From Campylobacterales bacterium (GTDB lineage: Bacteria > Campylobacterota > Campylobacteria > Campylobacterales > QNZT01), in contig JAJRSK010000037.1 in NCBI GenBank assembly GCA_024278835.1, forward strand, positions 1 through 51,192: a DNA stretch of 51,192 bases, read 5' to 3'. Shown piece by piece: positions 7,078-15,773 of the stretch. The notes beneath the pieces are model-generated. The model ran no database searches. It saw nothing but the letters and a program-made list of their open reading frames with translations, and had not been told where the DNA came from. The position numbers and the translations under genes are program-made. Each line of letters begins with the position of its first letter. Position 1 is the first letter of the stretch.

Positions 7078-8403
7078 CTACCCTCTTAGCCTTTTTGAAA
7101 AGGCATTTTGAAAGATTCCTTTTGGGTCTTCTTTATCCACAAACTCCCAAAAATCATCCCATTTTTTATAATTTTTCTTAAAATCCTCCGTTGTGATACG
7201 AAACTGTTTTCCCCAGTGAGGTCGTCCACTGTGTGCTAAAAGAATCTTATCTACCTCTGTAAAATAGCGTGTATACTCAGGTTGACGACGCAATGGAAAG
7301 TGTATCTTTGTCCCGATAAAACAGACATCTTCTCCTTGTGTAGGAGAGAGCCAATAGTCATCTTTTTTCACAAATCGCACTTCTATAGGCGTATCGACAT
7401 AGATACCCCTCTCTTTTATCATCTCTATCAATTCACCAAACACATCAAAAGTCTCTTCTATCTTAAAGGCATACTCCACCACATCTTGCTTGAGTACATG
7501 AGGAAGGAAAAATGCCCAATGCGAAGGATAGACACTTTGGGCGACTTCACCCTCTTTTGGTAACAGAATCTTTGACATCAGCCTGTTGATAGAGGGGACT
7601 AAATCGCGTTTAAATGAGGCTACAAAAAGCAAGAGCTCGTGAAAAAAGTTATTGACCACCACACCTGTCCAGCCATAAGTCATCCACTTTTTAAAGGATG
7701 AACTCTCCTCTTTATCACTCCTATTTCCAAGCCACACCATAAAGTCCTCTGTGTGGGGTATCCAGATAAATTTAAAATGGTCATTCTCTTTTAAAAGTGT
7801 TTTAAAATTTGCCTCTATCTCTTCAAATGGCATACGTTTTTCAATCACTTCTAGCTTATAAAAAGGCTCACATTGCAAGGTGATATGCGTGATGACTCCC
7901 AACATCCCCAATCCTACGGCATAAATGTTAAATGCTTCATCACTATTTTTGATGATTTTTACTTCCCCCTGTGGCGATACCACCTCAAAAGCTAAAACAT
8001 CAGAAGCAAATATCCCATGCGCTATCCCCGAACCATGATACCCCGTAGAACAAGCTCCTGCAAGCGAGTCAAAAACATTGGTACCGAGGTTTTTAAGAGA
8101 AAGTTTATTGGCTTTTAAAATCTTGATTAGATGGGGTATACGAATGCCAGCTTGGACTTTGACAGTATGTTTTTGATGGTCGATATTGACGATATTATTA
8201 AAGGCTTTTAGGGAGATATTGATGCCATCTTTGCCCGCGCAAAAGATATCGTTATAGGAGTGTTTTGCCCCTACGACTTTAAGTGGCGTGTTTGATTGCT
8301 TGCATGATTTTACGAGTGTTACTATCTCTTCTTGACTTGTAGGATAAAGTATCTCTTTTGGATGACATAGCGCCGTTCGCGCCCAATTTTTTAAATCTTT
8401 CAT
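7078..8403 (-). CDS. FAD-linked oxidase, aldonolactone oxidase-like
   Basis: 441 residues. The N-terminal FAD-binding type 4 domain has VGAKHSYND (about 44-52), where the His of the G-x-x-H-S motif is the usual covalent FAD site in aldonolactone and related oxidases, and STGYHGSG (about 120-127). The C-terminal ALO-type domain ends with RPHWGKQF, a family motif near the active site. Likely reaction: O2- or acceptor-linked oxidation of a sugar lactone or sugar alcohol; substrate not determinable. No clear Shine-Dalgarno sequence precedes the ATG. The last 31 bases of the gene, including part of the stop codon, are duplicated at 6144-6174 beyond the toxin-antitoxin pair. Confidence 0.8.
   Translation of the reverse strand: MKDLKNWARTALCHPKEILYPTSQEEIVTLVKSCKQSNTPLKVVGAKHSYNDIFCAGKDGINISLKAFNNIVNIDHQKHTVKVQAGIRIPHLIKILKANKLSLKNLGTNVFDSLAGACSTGYHGSGIAHGIFASDVLAFEVVSPQGEVKIIKNSDEAFNIYAVGLGMLGVITHITLQCEPFYKLEVIEKRMPFEEIEANFKTLLKENDHFKFIWIPHTEDFMVWLGNRSDKEESSSFKKWMTYGWTGVVVNNFFHELLLFVASFKRDLVPSINRLMSKILLPKEGEVAQSVYPSHWAFFLPHVLKQDVVEYAFKIEETFDVFGELIEMIKERGIYVDTPIEVRFVKKDDYWLSPTQGEDVCFIGTKIHFPLRRQPEYTRYFTEVDKILLAHSGRPHWGKQFRITTEDFKKNYKKWDDFWEFVDKEDPKGIFQNAFSKRLRG
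7079..7109. repeat. 31-bp direct repeat, right copy (gene 3' end)
   Basis: This copy encodes the last nine residues (NAFSKRLRG) of the flavoenzyme plus most of its stop codon. It has the internal GCCTTTT/AAAAGGC inverted repeat. The sequences on either side of the two copies differ, so the match is sharply bounded. Confidence 0.9.
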
Positions 8404-8427
8404 GGGCGTAGTTTATCATGATAGGGT

Positions 8428-9636
8428 TTATCTTTTTAATAAATCTACCATGAAAAAATCAGCAGAACCATTGCCAAAACTATCTGTTTCACCCACGATG
8501 ACCATAGAACCCCGACTCGTTTGTGCTACCGCATGCGCCATATCTTTTTTGCCACCACCATAGAGATTTCCCCAGACTAGGTGTCCCTTATCATCAAGTT
8601 CTAGTACATACATATCGTACTTTCCATGCCCCATAGACTTGGTCGTACCGACTACCATATAGCCACCATCAGGCGTATGCGCGATACCATGTCCAAGTTC
8701 GATACTTTTAAAACCAAAAAGTTGATGCCATACTTGCTCACCATTTTTATCGAGTTTCATCACATCGATATCACTATGTTTACTTTTATAAGACTCTGTT
8801 TCACCAGCGACGACACAACCGCCATCTTTGGTTGGGGTAATGGCTCGAAAGATATCTTTTTTCTCTTCACCATAGGCTTTTGCCCATATCTGTTTTCCCG
8901 TAGGTGATATTTTTGTGATATAAAAATCTAAATTATCTTTACTATAAGAATCTGAACTACCTGCAAGGATAAAATTCCCATCCGAAGATGGTGTGATAGC
9001 GTAGGCTACATCATCTTTTTTACTACCATAGGTCTTTTGCCACACTTTATTACCATTTTTATCGAGTTTCAAAAGATAGATATCCTGATAACCTTTACCA
9101 TACGATTCTGTTGAACCTGCTACCATAACACCCCCATCTTTAGTGGCACAAACAGCATTGGCATGGTCAAGTTCATCCCCACCATACGCTTTTTGCCAAA
9201 TCATTCCACCATCTTTTGCGGAGAGTTTCACAGCATAAACATCAAAATCACTATTTTTATTAAAAGATTGCCCGTGTCCTACGGCTACAAGATTACCATC
9301 ACTTGTCTTGGTCAAAGACGTTGCCAAGTCTCTCTTTTTCCCACCAAAAAATTTACTCCAAAGCGTTTGTCCTTTAGCATTGACACGAATCACACACAAA
9401 TCTTCTCGTCCATGTCCAGTTCTACGACCAGAGCGACAAGTTCCTAGCACTGCGACATCACCATTAGCCAAAGAAACAACAGAACGTGCTATCTCTTTTT
9501 TACTCCCACCAAAGGTCGTTTTCCATGTGAACTTTAGTTCAGGTTTTGAAAGTTTTTTAGTGGCATTTTCATCTTTTGCGACACCTGATAATGTAAAAAT
9601 AGAGGCTATCATGATAGTTGTTAATAGTTTTGTCAT
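8428..9636 (-). CDS. exported beta-propeller-like repeat protein
   Basis: 402 residues with a Sec signal peptide (MTKLLTTIMIASIFTLSGVAK). The mature protein is about seven tandem units of roughly 52 residues with the pattern W-x-K-x-YGG-x(2-3)-D-x-A-x-A, then DGG, then G-x-T-x-S, then a D-x-Y/L-DxxG turn. This is the look of an extracytoplasmic propeller, probably periplasmic or surface-exposed. No enzymatic motif is seen. The start is supported by AGGAGAATAAATACTATG. It has a paralogue of the same design, frameshifted, at 29573-30729. Function unknown; a binding or scaffold role is plausible. Confidence 0.7.
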   Translation of the reverse strand: MTKLLTTIMIASIFTLSGVAKDENATKKLSKPELKFTWKTTFGGSKKEIARSVVSLANGDVAVLGTCRSGRRTGHGREDLCVIRVNAKGQTLWSKFFGGKKRDLATSLTKTSDGNLVAVGHGQSFNKNSDFDVYAVKLSAKDGGMIWQKAYGGDELDHANAVCATKDGGVMVAGSTESYGKGYQDIYLLKLDKNGNKVWQKTYGSKKDDVAYAITPSSDGNFILAGSSDSYSKDNLDFYITKISPTGKQIWAKAYGEEKKDIFRAITPTKDGGCVVAGETESYKSKHSDIDVMKLDKNGEQVWHQLFGFKSIELGHGIAHTPDGGYMVVGTTKSMGHGKYDMYVLELDDKGHLVWGNLYGGGKKDMAHAVAQTSRGSMVIVGETDSFGNGSADFFMVDLLKR

Positions 9637-9707
9637 AGTATTTATTCTCCTAGGGAATTATTAGCATTTATTATACATCTATCAAGATTAACGCATACTT
9701 AGGAAGA

Positions 9708-10376
9708 TTAAAAATCTGTTTTTATCCTATCAATCATATACCCAACTGCTCGTATATTGATGATAAAATCTTCTTTTAGATTCTTTTTCAGTCTACTGAC
9801 TTCTGCTCTGATAGTTGTATTGTCAATGGTGCTATTTTCCCAAACACCCTCACGCAATAAATCATAACTGACAACAACACCACGATTGACTGTTAAAATT
9901 TTTAAGATACCAAGTTGTCTACTAGGTAAAATTGTTGGTTGATTATAAAAATAGAGCATATTTGAAACTGCATCAAAACTATACCCTTCTGATAAGCGGG
10001 TATGCACTTGTGGAGCTTGATAAGTTTGAAGCATCTTATCTATACGCAAGGAGAGTTCTTTGAGATGAAAAGGCTTTTTCAAATAGTCATAGCATCCCAG
10101 TTCAAAAGCCCGGGAAATCTCCTCTATATCTATCAAAGCAGAGATGATGATAGCAGGAGGTGTAATCCTTAAAGTATGAATTTTTTCCAACAAACTCAAA
10201 CCATCAATCTCAGGTACATTAATATCAAGGATGATTAAATCATAAAGATTTTCTTTTATCGCTTTCAAAGCACTCTTGCCTTCACGAAAGTTCTCCACCA
10301 CATGCCCCGTGGATTGTAAATACTCCACAATCGTTTTATTTAGAAGCATCTCATCTTCAAGTAACAATATCTTCAT
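9708..10376 (-). CDS. OmpR-family response regulator
   Basis: 222 residues. The receiver domain has acidic pair Glu7/Asp8, phosphoacceptor Asp51 (IILDINVP) and conserved Lys101 (LKKPF). The C-terminal half (about 130-220) is a winged-helix DNA-binding domain with the OmpR-type wing (IRAVGYMI at the end). The start codon overlaps the stop of the kinase gene by 4 nt, so the two form one operon and almost certainly a cognate pair. Possible targets include the divergently placed aldehyde dehydrogenase gene, whose upstream region carries a repeated AACACAT motif. Confidence 0.9.
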   Translation of the reverse strand: MKILLLEDEMLLNKTIVEYLQSTGHVVENFREGKSALKAIKENLYDLIILDINVPEIDGLSLLEKIHTLRITPPAIIISALIDIEEISRAFELGCYDYLKKPFHLKELSLRIDKMLQTYQAPQVHTRLSEGYSFDAVSNMLYFYNQPTILPSRQLGILKILTVNRGVVVSYDLLREGVWENSTIDNTTIRAEVSRLKKNLKEDFIINIRAVGYMIDRIKTDF

Positions 10377-12277
10377 ACTTTTATCCTAAAGCGGTACGAA
10401 AAGCATGTCCTATCTTCATCGGAATCAAGGGTGACTAAAATATCTTCTTCATCACAGATTTGTTTGACCAGATTTAATCCAAGTCCAAATCCATCATGCG
10501 TTGAATCCTCTCTATAGTAAGCATCAAACACCTTATTCGGATATTGAATATGCGTAGAGTGGCTAGAAAAAGAGATCCGAAAGTGACTCTCCTCTAAGAC
10601 CAAAGAGATAAGAATTTCTGCATCTTCTAGGGTATATTTTATAGCATTTGTCAAATTATTATCAATGATGCGTTGTAGTTTTGTTTCATTAAACATGATA
10701 GTTACATGCTCTTGCACACTTTGCAATGAAAATGTCAGATTAACTTCTGCTGCCACCTCCCTAAAAAAATCTATACGATTTTGAAGATATGACACCAATT
10801 CAATACGCTGCAAAGGATAATCAACATGGTCTTTTTTCACCAAATAACTCAAGTCATCATATATCGTAAAAAGGTTTTTCATCGCGGCTTCCATCTTGGC
10901 ATGATAACTATTTTTACCTATTTTAAGTGCTGAAAGTTCGATGTTATTCATGATGATAGAGAGTGGTGTCATCGTCTCATGAATCGCATGACGCATAAAT
11001 ACTTTTTGATTTGAAAGTAACTTTTGGGAAAAGAGCTTTTCACGCTTAAGAGTCTCTGCTTGTGCTTCTAAATCAGCCGTTGATTGTTGGATGAGATGGG
11101 TGAGTGCTTGTATAGTCATCGCATATTCGCTATCTTTACCCTCTATACGTATCTCTTCACAACAATTTACATCTTGTTCTTTTTTTGACTCAGAGAGTGC
11201 GACTGCTGTGAGTGTCTGATTAAAGAGTTCATTATGTCCATCATGATGATAAAATTCCCCATAAGTAAAAAACCCAGCCACCGTAGCTAAGCGGCTAAAA
11301 GGTTCTATCTCTACTTGTATAAAATCTGGTATATACCGTCTTCTAGCCATACATGAGTAGATAAAGAAACTCTCTACTGGGGCATGGCACAAAACATCTA
11401 GCGCCGTTGTAGGAGCGTTGATTATCATCTCTGCATTGCCAAAACCAAGTTTGATTTTATCCCCACATTTTAGATTTCCTGCAAAACTGAGCGAACCATC
11501 ATCATGTTTCGCTAGTACCGCACGCGCTATCTCTAAACCACTTTTTTTAACTATCAGCGGGAACTCTATGCCTGTACTAGGCAAGGCATCTGCGACTGCT
11601 TCTCCCAAATACTTGGCATAAAATGCCACAGCACTCATCCCATCTATACGATAGACCCTATTATTTTCTACCTCATCGATACGATGCTCAACACCGATAG
11701 GACTCCAGTTAAAACTATAGGCATTATGTACTTGTAGATTTTTTGAACTCAACGAGACACCAACAGCACCTTGGCTAAGTATCACATCGCCTTGCGAGAT
11801 ATATGTCTGTATAAACTGTGCATTGTCCCCTGCCATACCACCTGCTACAATCACTTGGTTATTGACAGATTCTATCCCTTTGAGAAAATCTTCCCCATTG
11901 CTCGTAGAACCATCCGTAAAGACAAGCAACAATTTTGTATCCTCTTTGATAAGTGTTTTGGCAATCTCTTCTCCATCTCTAAAACTGTTACCGTTATCTA
12001 CATATGCACTTTGTATTTGTGTCTTTTCAAAGGTAGAGAGCGCCAGTATCGTCTCATTTGTGTGTATATTCTTCCCATCTATCTCTCCATCTGTTGTAGC
12101 ACCTACACAGACCGCCTTAGGAAATAAAACACTTAATTGGCTAATAACCTCTTGCAAGACACCCTTACCCTGACCGCAAAACACTTGTATCAAGAGATTT
12201 CTATGCATGTTAAACGCGATGATATCAATCGTAGAAGAGAGAGAATTGCCAGTCAATCTATAAGTAACAGTTTTCAA
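10373..12277 (-). CDS. FIST-domain sensor histidine kinase
   Basis: 634 residues with no membrane helix, so a cytoplasmic sensor. Residues about 20-390 are the FIST_N and FIST_C domains (GATTDGEI, AGGMAGDN, and the cysteine-bearing FFIYSCMARR), proposed to bind small ligands such as amino acids. A coiled coil (390-425) leads to a HisKA segment with the phosphorylatable His in RHAIHETMTPLSII, then a HATPase with N-box DNNLTNAIKY and G-box GFGLGLNLV. The start is a TTG with GAGGAG just upstream. It is first in the operon with the response regulator. Confidence 0.85.
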   Translation of the reverse strand: MKTVTYRLTGNSLSSTIDIIAFNMHRNLLIQVFCGQGKGVLQEVISQLSVLFPKAVCVGATTDGEIDGKNIHTNETILALSTFEKTQIQSAYVDNGNSFRDGEEIAKTLIKEDTKLLLVFTDGSTSNGEDFLKGIESVNNQVIVAGGMAGDNAQFIQTYISQGDVILSQGAVGVSLSSKNLQVHNAYSFNWSPIGVEHRIDEVENNRVYRIDGMSAVAFYAKYLGEAVADALPSTGIEFPLIVKKSGLEIARAVLAKHDDGSLSFAGNLKCGDKIKLGFGNAEMIINAPTTALDVLCHAPVESFFIYSCMARRRYIPDFIQVEIEPFSRLATVAGFFTYGEFYHHDGHNELFNQTLTAVALSESKKEQDVNCCEEIRIEGKDSEYAMTIQALTHLIQQSTADLEAQAETLKREKLFSQKLLSNQKVFMRHAIHETMTPLSIIMNNIELSALKIGKNSYHAKMEAAMKNLFTIYDDLSYLVKKDHVDYPLQRIELVSYLQNRIDFFREVAAEVNLTFSLQSVQEHVTIMFNETKLQRIIDNNLTNAIKYTLEDAEILISLVLEESHFRISFSSHSTHIQYPNKVFDAYYREDSTHDGFGLGLNLVKQICDEEDILVTLDSDEDRTCFSYRFRIKV

Positions 12278-12382
12278 AACGCTCCTCTCTACATTTTCAT
12301 AGTTACTTTTTGTAACATATAAAAAATTATTATAAGATAATTGTACACTATTTTACGCTTTAGTGCAACCGCTATTTTCTTG

Positions 12383-12426
12383 CAACACATGAAGAGTACC
12401 ATATGTGTTGAAAAGGTATAACACAT
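12383..12426. promoter_or_regulatory. AACACAT repeat cluster, possible operator
   Basis: CAACACAT (12383-12390) and ATGTGTTG (12403-12410) form a perfect 8-bp inverted repeat, and a third AACACAT follows at 12420-12426. The cluster lies in the divergent intergenic region between the kinase/regulator operon and the aldehyde dehydrogenase gene, about 50-90 nt before the latter. It is a reasonable regulator-binding site; no direct evidence. Confidence 0.4.
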
Positions 12427-12475
12427 CAGAGGGCTATCATGATAGATAGAAAATTACATAAAAAAAGGAAAAAAT

Positions 12476-13972
12476 ATGGCATTTGAAAAACCAACATTTA
12501 AAGCACAGTATGAAAACTTTATAGGTGGCGAGTGGGTCGCTCCTGTTGATGGCAACTATTTTGAGGCACTTTCACCAATAGATAACAAACTCATAGCCAA
12601 AGTGGCACAATCAAATAAAAAAGATATCAAACTAGCAACCGATGCTGCTTGGAAAGGATTTGAGAGTTGGGGGAAAACTTCTGTTACTGAGAGATGCGCA
12701 GTACTCAACAAGATAGCAGATGCCATAGAGGCAAACTTAGAGATGTTAGCTATCGCCGAATCTTGGGACAATGGAAAAGCTGTGCGTGAAACCATCAATG
12801 CAGATATACCACTAGCTGTTGATCACTTTCGTTATTTTGCCTCTGTTATTCGTGCTGAGTCAGGCACAGTCAGTGACCTAGACTCTTCACTCATCTCACA
12901 AGAAGTCCATGAACCTTTAGGTGTCGTGGGACAAATCATCCCTTGGAATTTCCCACTTCTTATGGCAGCTTGGAAGATAGCCCCTGCCATCGCTGCGGGT
13001 AACTGTGTCGTACTTAAACCCGCTGAACAGACACCAGTTTCTATCATGATGCTGATGGAAGTCATTGCCGACGTAGTCCCTGCCGGTGTCATCAACATCG
13101 TCAATGGATTTGGTCCAGAGTGTGGTAAGCCACTAGCTTTAAGTAAAGATATCAGAAAGATAGGATTTACCGGAGAGACAACAACAGGTAAACTCATCAT
13201 GCAGTATGCCTCTGAGAACCTCATCCCAGTCACACTCGAACTTGGTGGTAAATCACCAAATGTCTTTATGGAAAGTATCATGGATGCCGATGATGCCTTC
13301 TTTGATAAAGCGATAGAAGGCTTAGTGTTATTTGCATTTAATCAAGGTGAAGTATGTACCTGCCCTTCACGTGCACTTATCCAAGAGAGTATTTATGAGC
13401 CATTTATGAAGCGCGTGTTAGAACGCGTCGCTGCCATCAAGATGGGAGATCCATTAGATACTAGCACGATGATGGGAGCACAAGCATCCAATGACCAATA
13501 TGAAAAAATATTACACTACATCAACATCGGTAAAGATGAAGGTGCAGAAGTCTTAGCAGGAGGGGATAAGTTTGAAAATCCTACACATCCTGAAGGCTTT
13601 TACATCCAACCAACTATCTTTAAAGGTGACAACAAGATGCGTATCTTCCAAGAAGAGATTTTTGGGCCAGTACTTTCTGTCACTACCTTTAAAGATATCG
13701 ACGAAGCACTTGAGATTGCCAATGATACACTTTATGGATTGGGTGCGGGTGTATGGACTAGAAATGTACATGAAATGCAAAAACTAACACGTGGTATAGA
13801 AGCAGGTCGTGTATGGGCAAACTGTTATCATCACTACCCAGCACATGCCTCATTTGGTGGATATAAACAGTCAGGTATCGGGAGAGAAAACCACCTCATG
13901 ATGCTGAACAACTACCGTCATACGAAAAATATCCTCACATCTTATGATGAAAATGCCTTGGGATTCTTTTAA
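12476..13972 (+). CDS. NAD-dependent aldehyde dehydrogenase (acetaldehyde type)
   Basis: 498 residues, full length. The family oxidises aldehydes to carboxylates with NAD(P). Seen: PWNFPLLM and KPAEQTPVS (cofactor binding), FTGETTTGK (NAD loop), the general base Glu in LELGGKSPN, and the catalytic Cys in [12 protein letters not shown]. The double-Cys CTCPSR context is typical of ExaC/AldB-like acetaldehyde dehydrogenases. The DUF779 gene immediately downstream is a known partner of this subgroup. Start: AAGGA, then ATG. It faces a FIST kinase/regulator pair that may control it. Confidence 0.92.
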   Translation: MAFEKPTFKAQYENFIGGEWVAPVDGNYFEALSPIDNKLIAKVAQSNKKDIKLATDAAWKGFESWGKTSVTERCAVLNKIADAIEANLEMLAIAESWDNGKAVRETINADIPLAVDHFRYFASVIRAESGTVSDLDSSLISQEVHEPLGVVGQIIPWNFPLLMAAWKIAPAIAAGNCVVLKPAEQTPVSIMMLMEVIADVVPAGVINIVNGFGPECGKPLALSKDIRKIGFTGETTTGKLIMQYASENLIPVTLELGGKSPNVFMESIMDADDAFFDKAIEGLVLFAFNQGEVCTCPSRALIQESIYEPFMKRVLERVAAIKMGDPLDTSTMMGAQASNDQYEKILHYINIGKDEGAEVLAGGDKFENPTHPEGFYIQPTIFKGDNKMRIFQEEIFGPVLSVTTFKDIDEALEIANDTLYGLGAGVWTRNVHEMQKLTRGIEAGRVWANCYHHYPAHASFGGYKQSGIGRENHLMMLNNYRHTKNILTSYDENALGFF

Positions 13973-13975
13973 GCC

Positions 13976-14356
13976 ATGAGTACAAAACGCGTAAGTTCAA
14001 CACAAAAAGCAAATGAACTCATCGATAGACTAAGGGAAAAACATGGTACAGAACTCATGTTTCATCAAAGTGGTGGATGCTGTGATGGCTCCGCCCCGAT
14101 GTGTTTTGAAGTAGGCGACTTCATGGTGGGGAGTCGTGATGTGAAGGTGGGAGAGATTCATGGTTGTGAATTTTTCATGGCACCCGAACAGTTTGACTAT
14201 GTCAAAAATACCCATATGACTATCGATGTGGTAGAAGGAAGAGGGTCTAGCTTTTCGATAGAGATTCCTTTGGGACTGCGATTTATCGCTATCTCTAGGC
14301 TCTTTACACCTAAGGAGTTAGAAAACTTAGAAGAGATAGAGGTCGATTTAGACTAA
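13976..14356 (+). CDS. DUF779 protein
   Basis: 126 residues, full-length DUF779. The family is of unknown function but is consistently encoded next to ExaC/AldB-type aldehyde dehydrogenases, as here, 3 nt after the dehydrogenase stop. Conserved features visible: HQSGGCCDGSAPMC with three cysteines (about 36-50), possibly a metal or redox site, and GCEFFMAP. No signal peptide. A role in metal insertion, protection or regulation of the dehydrogenase would fit but is inference. Confidence 0.88.
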   Translation: MSTKRVSSTQKANELIDRLREKHGTELMFHQSGGCCDGSAPMCFEVGDFMVGSRDVKVGEIHGCEFFMAPEQFDYVKNTHMTIDVVEGRGSSFSIEIPLGLRFIAISRLFTPKELENLEEIEVDLD

Positions 14357-14377
14357 CTATCATGATATAATCCAACC

Positions 14378-14917
14378 ATGAAACAAAAAGTATTAATTCT
14401 TCACGGTTGGGGTGGAAGTGACTATCCCCATTGGCAAAGTTGGCTGGCGGGGGAGATTGCCAAGGAGTATGGTACCGTCTCTTTTCCGCTCCTTGACAAT
14501 CCCCACTTTCCTAACAAAAATCGTCAAATGCGACAAGTCAAAACACTTCTAAAAGAGTTCAAGCCCGACACCGTTATCTGTCACTCCTTGGCAAATATCA
14601 TCTGGTTTCACCTCTGCGAAGAAGGCGAGATAGAGGCTGTCAAAAGAGTCCTACTAGTCTGCCCTCCTTCAAGCAACTGTGACATCAAAACTATCAAGCA
14701 GTTTTTCCCTTATCAAGCACCCAAAAATCTTTATGCTTCAGAAGCCTTGCTAGTCACCTCTACAACAGACCCCTATCTCACCCAAGAAGAAGCATCTACA
14801 TTGGCAAAAGAGTTGGACATAGAGATGAAAGTCTTAAAAGATGCAGGACATATCAGCGCCGATAGTGGTTATGGTGTGTGGGACTGGGTACTAGCGTGGG
14901 TGAGAAAGTATAAATGA
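14378..14917 (+). CDS. RBBP9/YdeN-family serine hydrolase
   Basis: 179 residues, a small alpha/beta hydrolase. HGWGGSDYPHWQSWL opens the protein (oxyanion region), HSLAN (about 70-74) carries the nucleophile Ser, TDPY the Asp (about 130) and AGHISADSG the His (about 152), completing the triad of the RBBP9 family. Substrate unknown. A TATAAT (14366-14371) lies so close to the ATG that transcription from it would start at or next to the start codon, and there is no Shine-Dalgarno sequence. The mRNA could be leaderless, unless the gene is read through from the dehydrogenase operon. Its 3' end overlaps the convergent next gene by 27 nt. Confidence 0.85.
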   Translation: MKQKVLILHGWGGSDYPHWQSWLAGEIAKEYGTVSFPLLDNPHFPNKNRQMRQVKTLLKEFKPDTVICHSLANIIWFHLCEEGEIEAVKRVLLVCPPSSNCDIKTIKQFFPYQAPKNLYASEALLVTSTTDPYLTQEEASTLAKELDIEMKVLKDAGHISADSGYGVWDWVLAWVRKYK

Positions 14918-15745
14918 ACTTATCTCATCCATAACCCCATCATCATATAAGATTCGCCTATGCCCTAAACCCTTAGTTTGAACAAACTTTGCCCAAGACC
15001 ATTGTTGACAACAAGCACCAACATTGTCTATACTCACCTCTTTATCACTTGGGTCATAAATGATTAGTGTAGGCACTTGATAAGATGAAGTAAAGATATC
15101 CCTCCACTCTTTTCCATACTTTAACAATCCCTCTTTTTGTTTATCCCAAAAATATCTAGGCAATTTATCCAACACTTTTTGCGGGATATGCAATTTCTCC
15201 CCAAACCATTTTTCGATGATTTCTATAGGATTACAAAAGGGAGCAATTAAAACTATCTTTTTTGTCTCTAATCCTAATTTTGAAGCAACAAAAGTTGTCG
15301 TACCACCTAGAGAGTGCGCGATGATACACTCTACTTCACCAACAGAGTGATTGATAAATCGCAGACAATCTGCCCATTGTGAAAGCATAGAGAGTCCACC
15401 TGAACTATCTCCATGACCGATGGCATCATACGAGATGACTTGATAACCTTCTCTCACAAGCTTTTCAATCACCTTGTGCATGCTCGTGGCTACGCCTGTC
15501 CAGCCATGTACTACTAAAACCTTTGGATCTGACGCTTTGCCCCAACGATATCCTGCGATTTTATAGCCTTCAAAAGAGATTGTAAATTTTTTTGCCTTTT
15601 GTAAAAGAGTCTTTTCGATTTCACTACGCTCATAACAACTAGGCGTATGAAACAGTAAAAATGCTTTATCTATCACCAGTTTAGGCGACACCCTACCTAT
15701 AAGAGAGAAATAAAATCGATAAAAAAATAATTTATTCAGCATCAT
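14891..15745 (-). CDS. alpha/beta hydrolase
   Basis: 284 residues. VLVVHGWTG (about 78-86) marks the oxyanion loop, AHSLGGTT the nucleophile Ser elbow, DPSDKEV the acid and GLGHRRIL the His of the triad. A short hydrophobic N-terminus (MLNKLFFYRFYFSLIG) could anchor it at the membrane. It lies last in the minus-strand beta-oxidation run, 28 nt after the acyltransferase-hydrolase gene, so an esterase or thioesterase role on lipid substrates is plausible but not shown. Confidence 0.75.
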   Translation of the reverse strand: MMLNKLFFYRFYFSLIGRVSPKLVIDKAFLLFHTPSCYERSEIEKTLLQKAKKFTISFEGYKIAGYRWGKASDPKVLVVHGWTGVATSMHKVIEKLVREGYQVISYDAIGHGDSSGGLSMLSQWADCLRFINHSVGEVECIIAHSLGGTTTFVASKLGLETKKIVLIAPFCNPIEIIEKWFGEKLHIPQKVLDKLPRYFWDKQKEGLLKYGKEWRDIFTSSYQVPTLIIYDPSDKEVSIDNVGACCQQWSWAKFVQTKGLGHRRILYDDGVMDEISSFILSHPR

Positions 15746-15773
15746 AAAACCCCCTGTACCATTTTATCCTAAG

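Noticed and set aside
9308-9664. Plus-strand frame of 118 codons opposite the exported repeat protein
   Set aside because: No ribosome-binding site and no recognisable domain; it shadows the repetitive coding sequence on the other strand.
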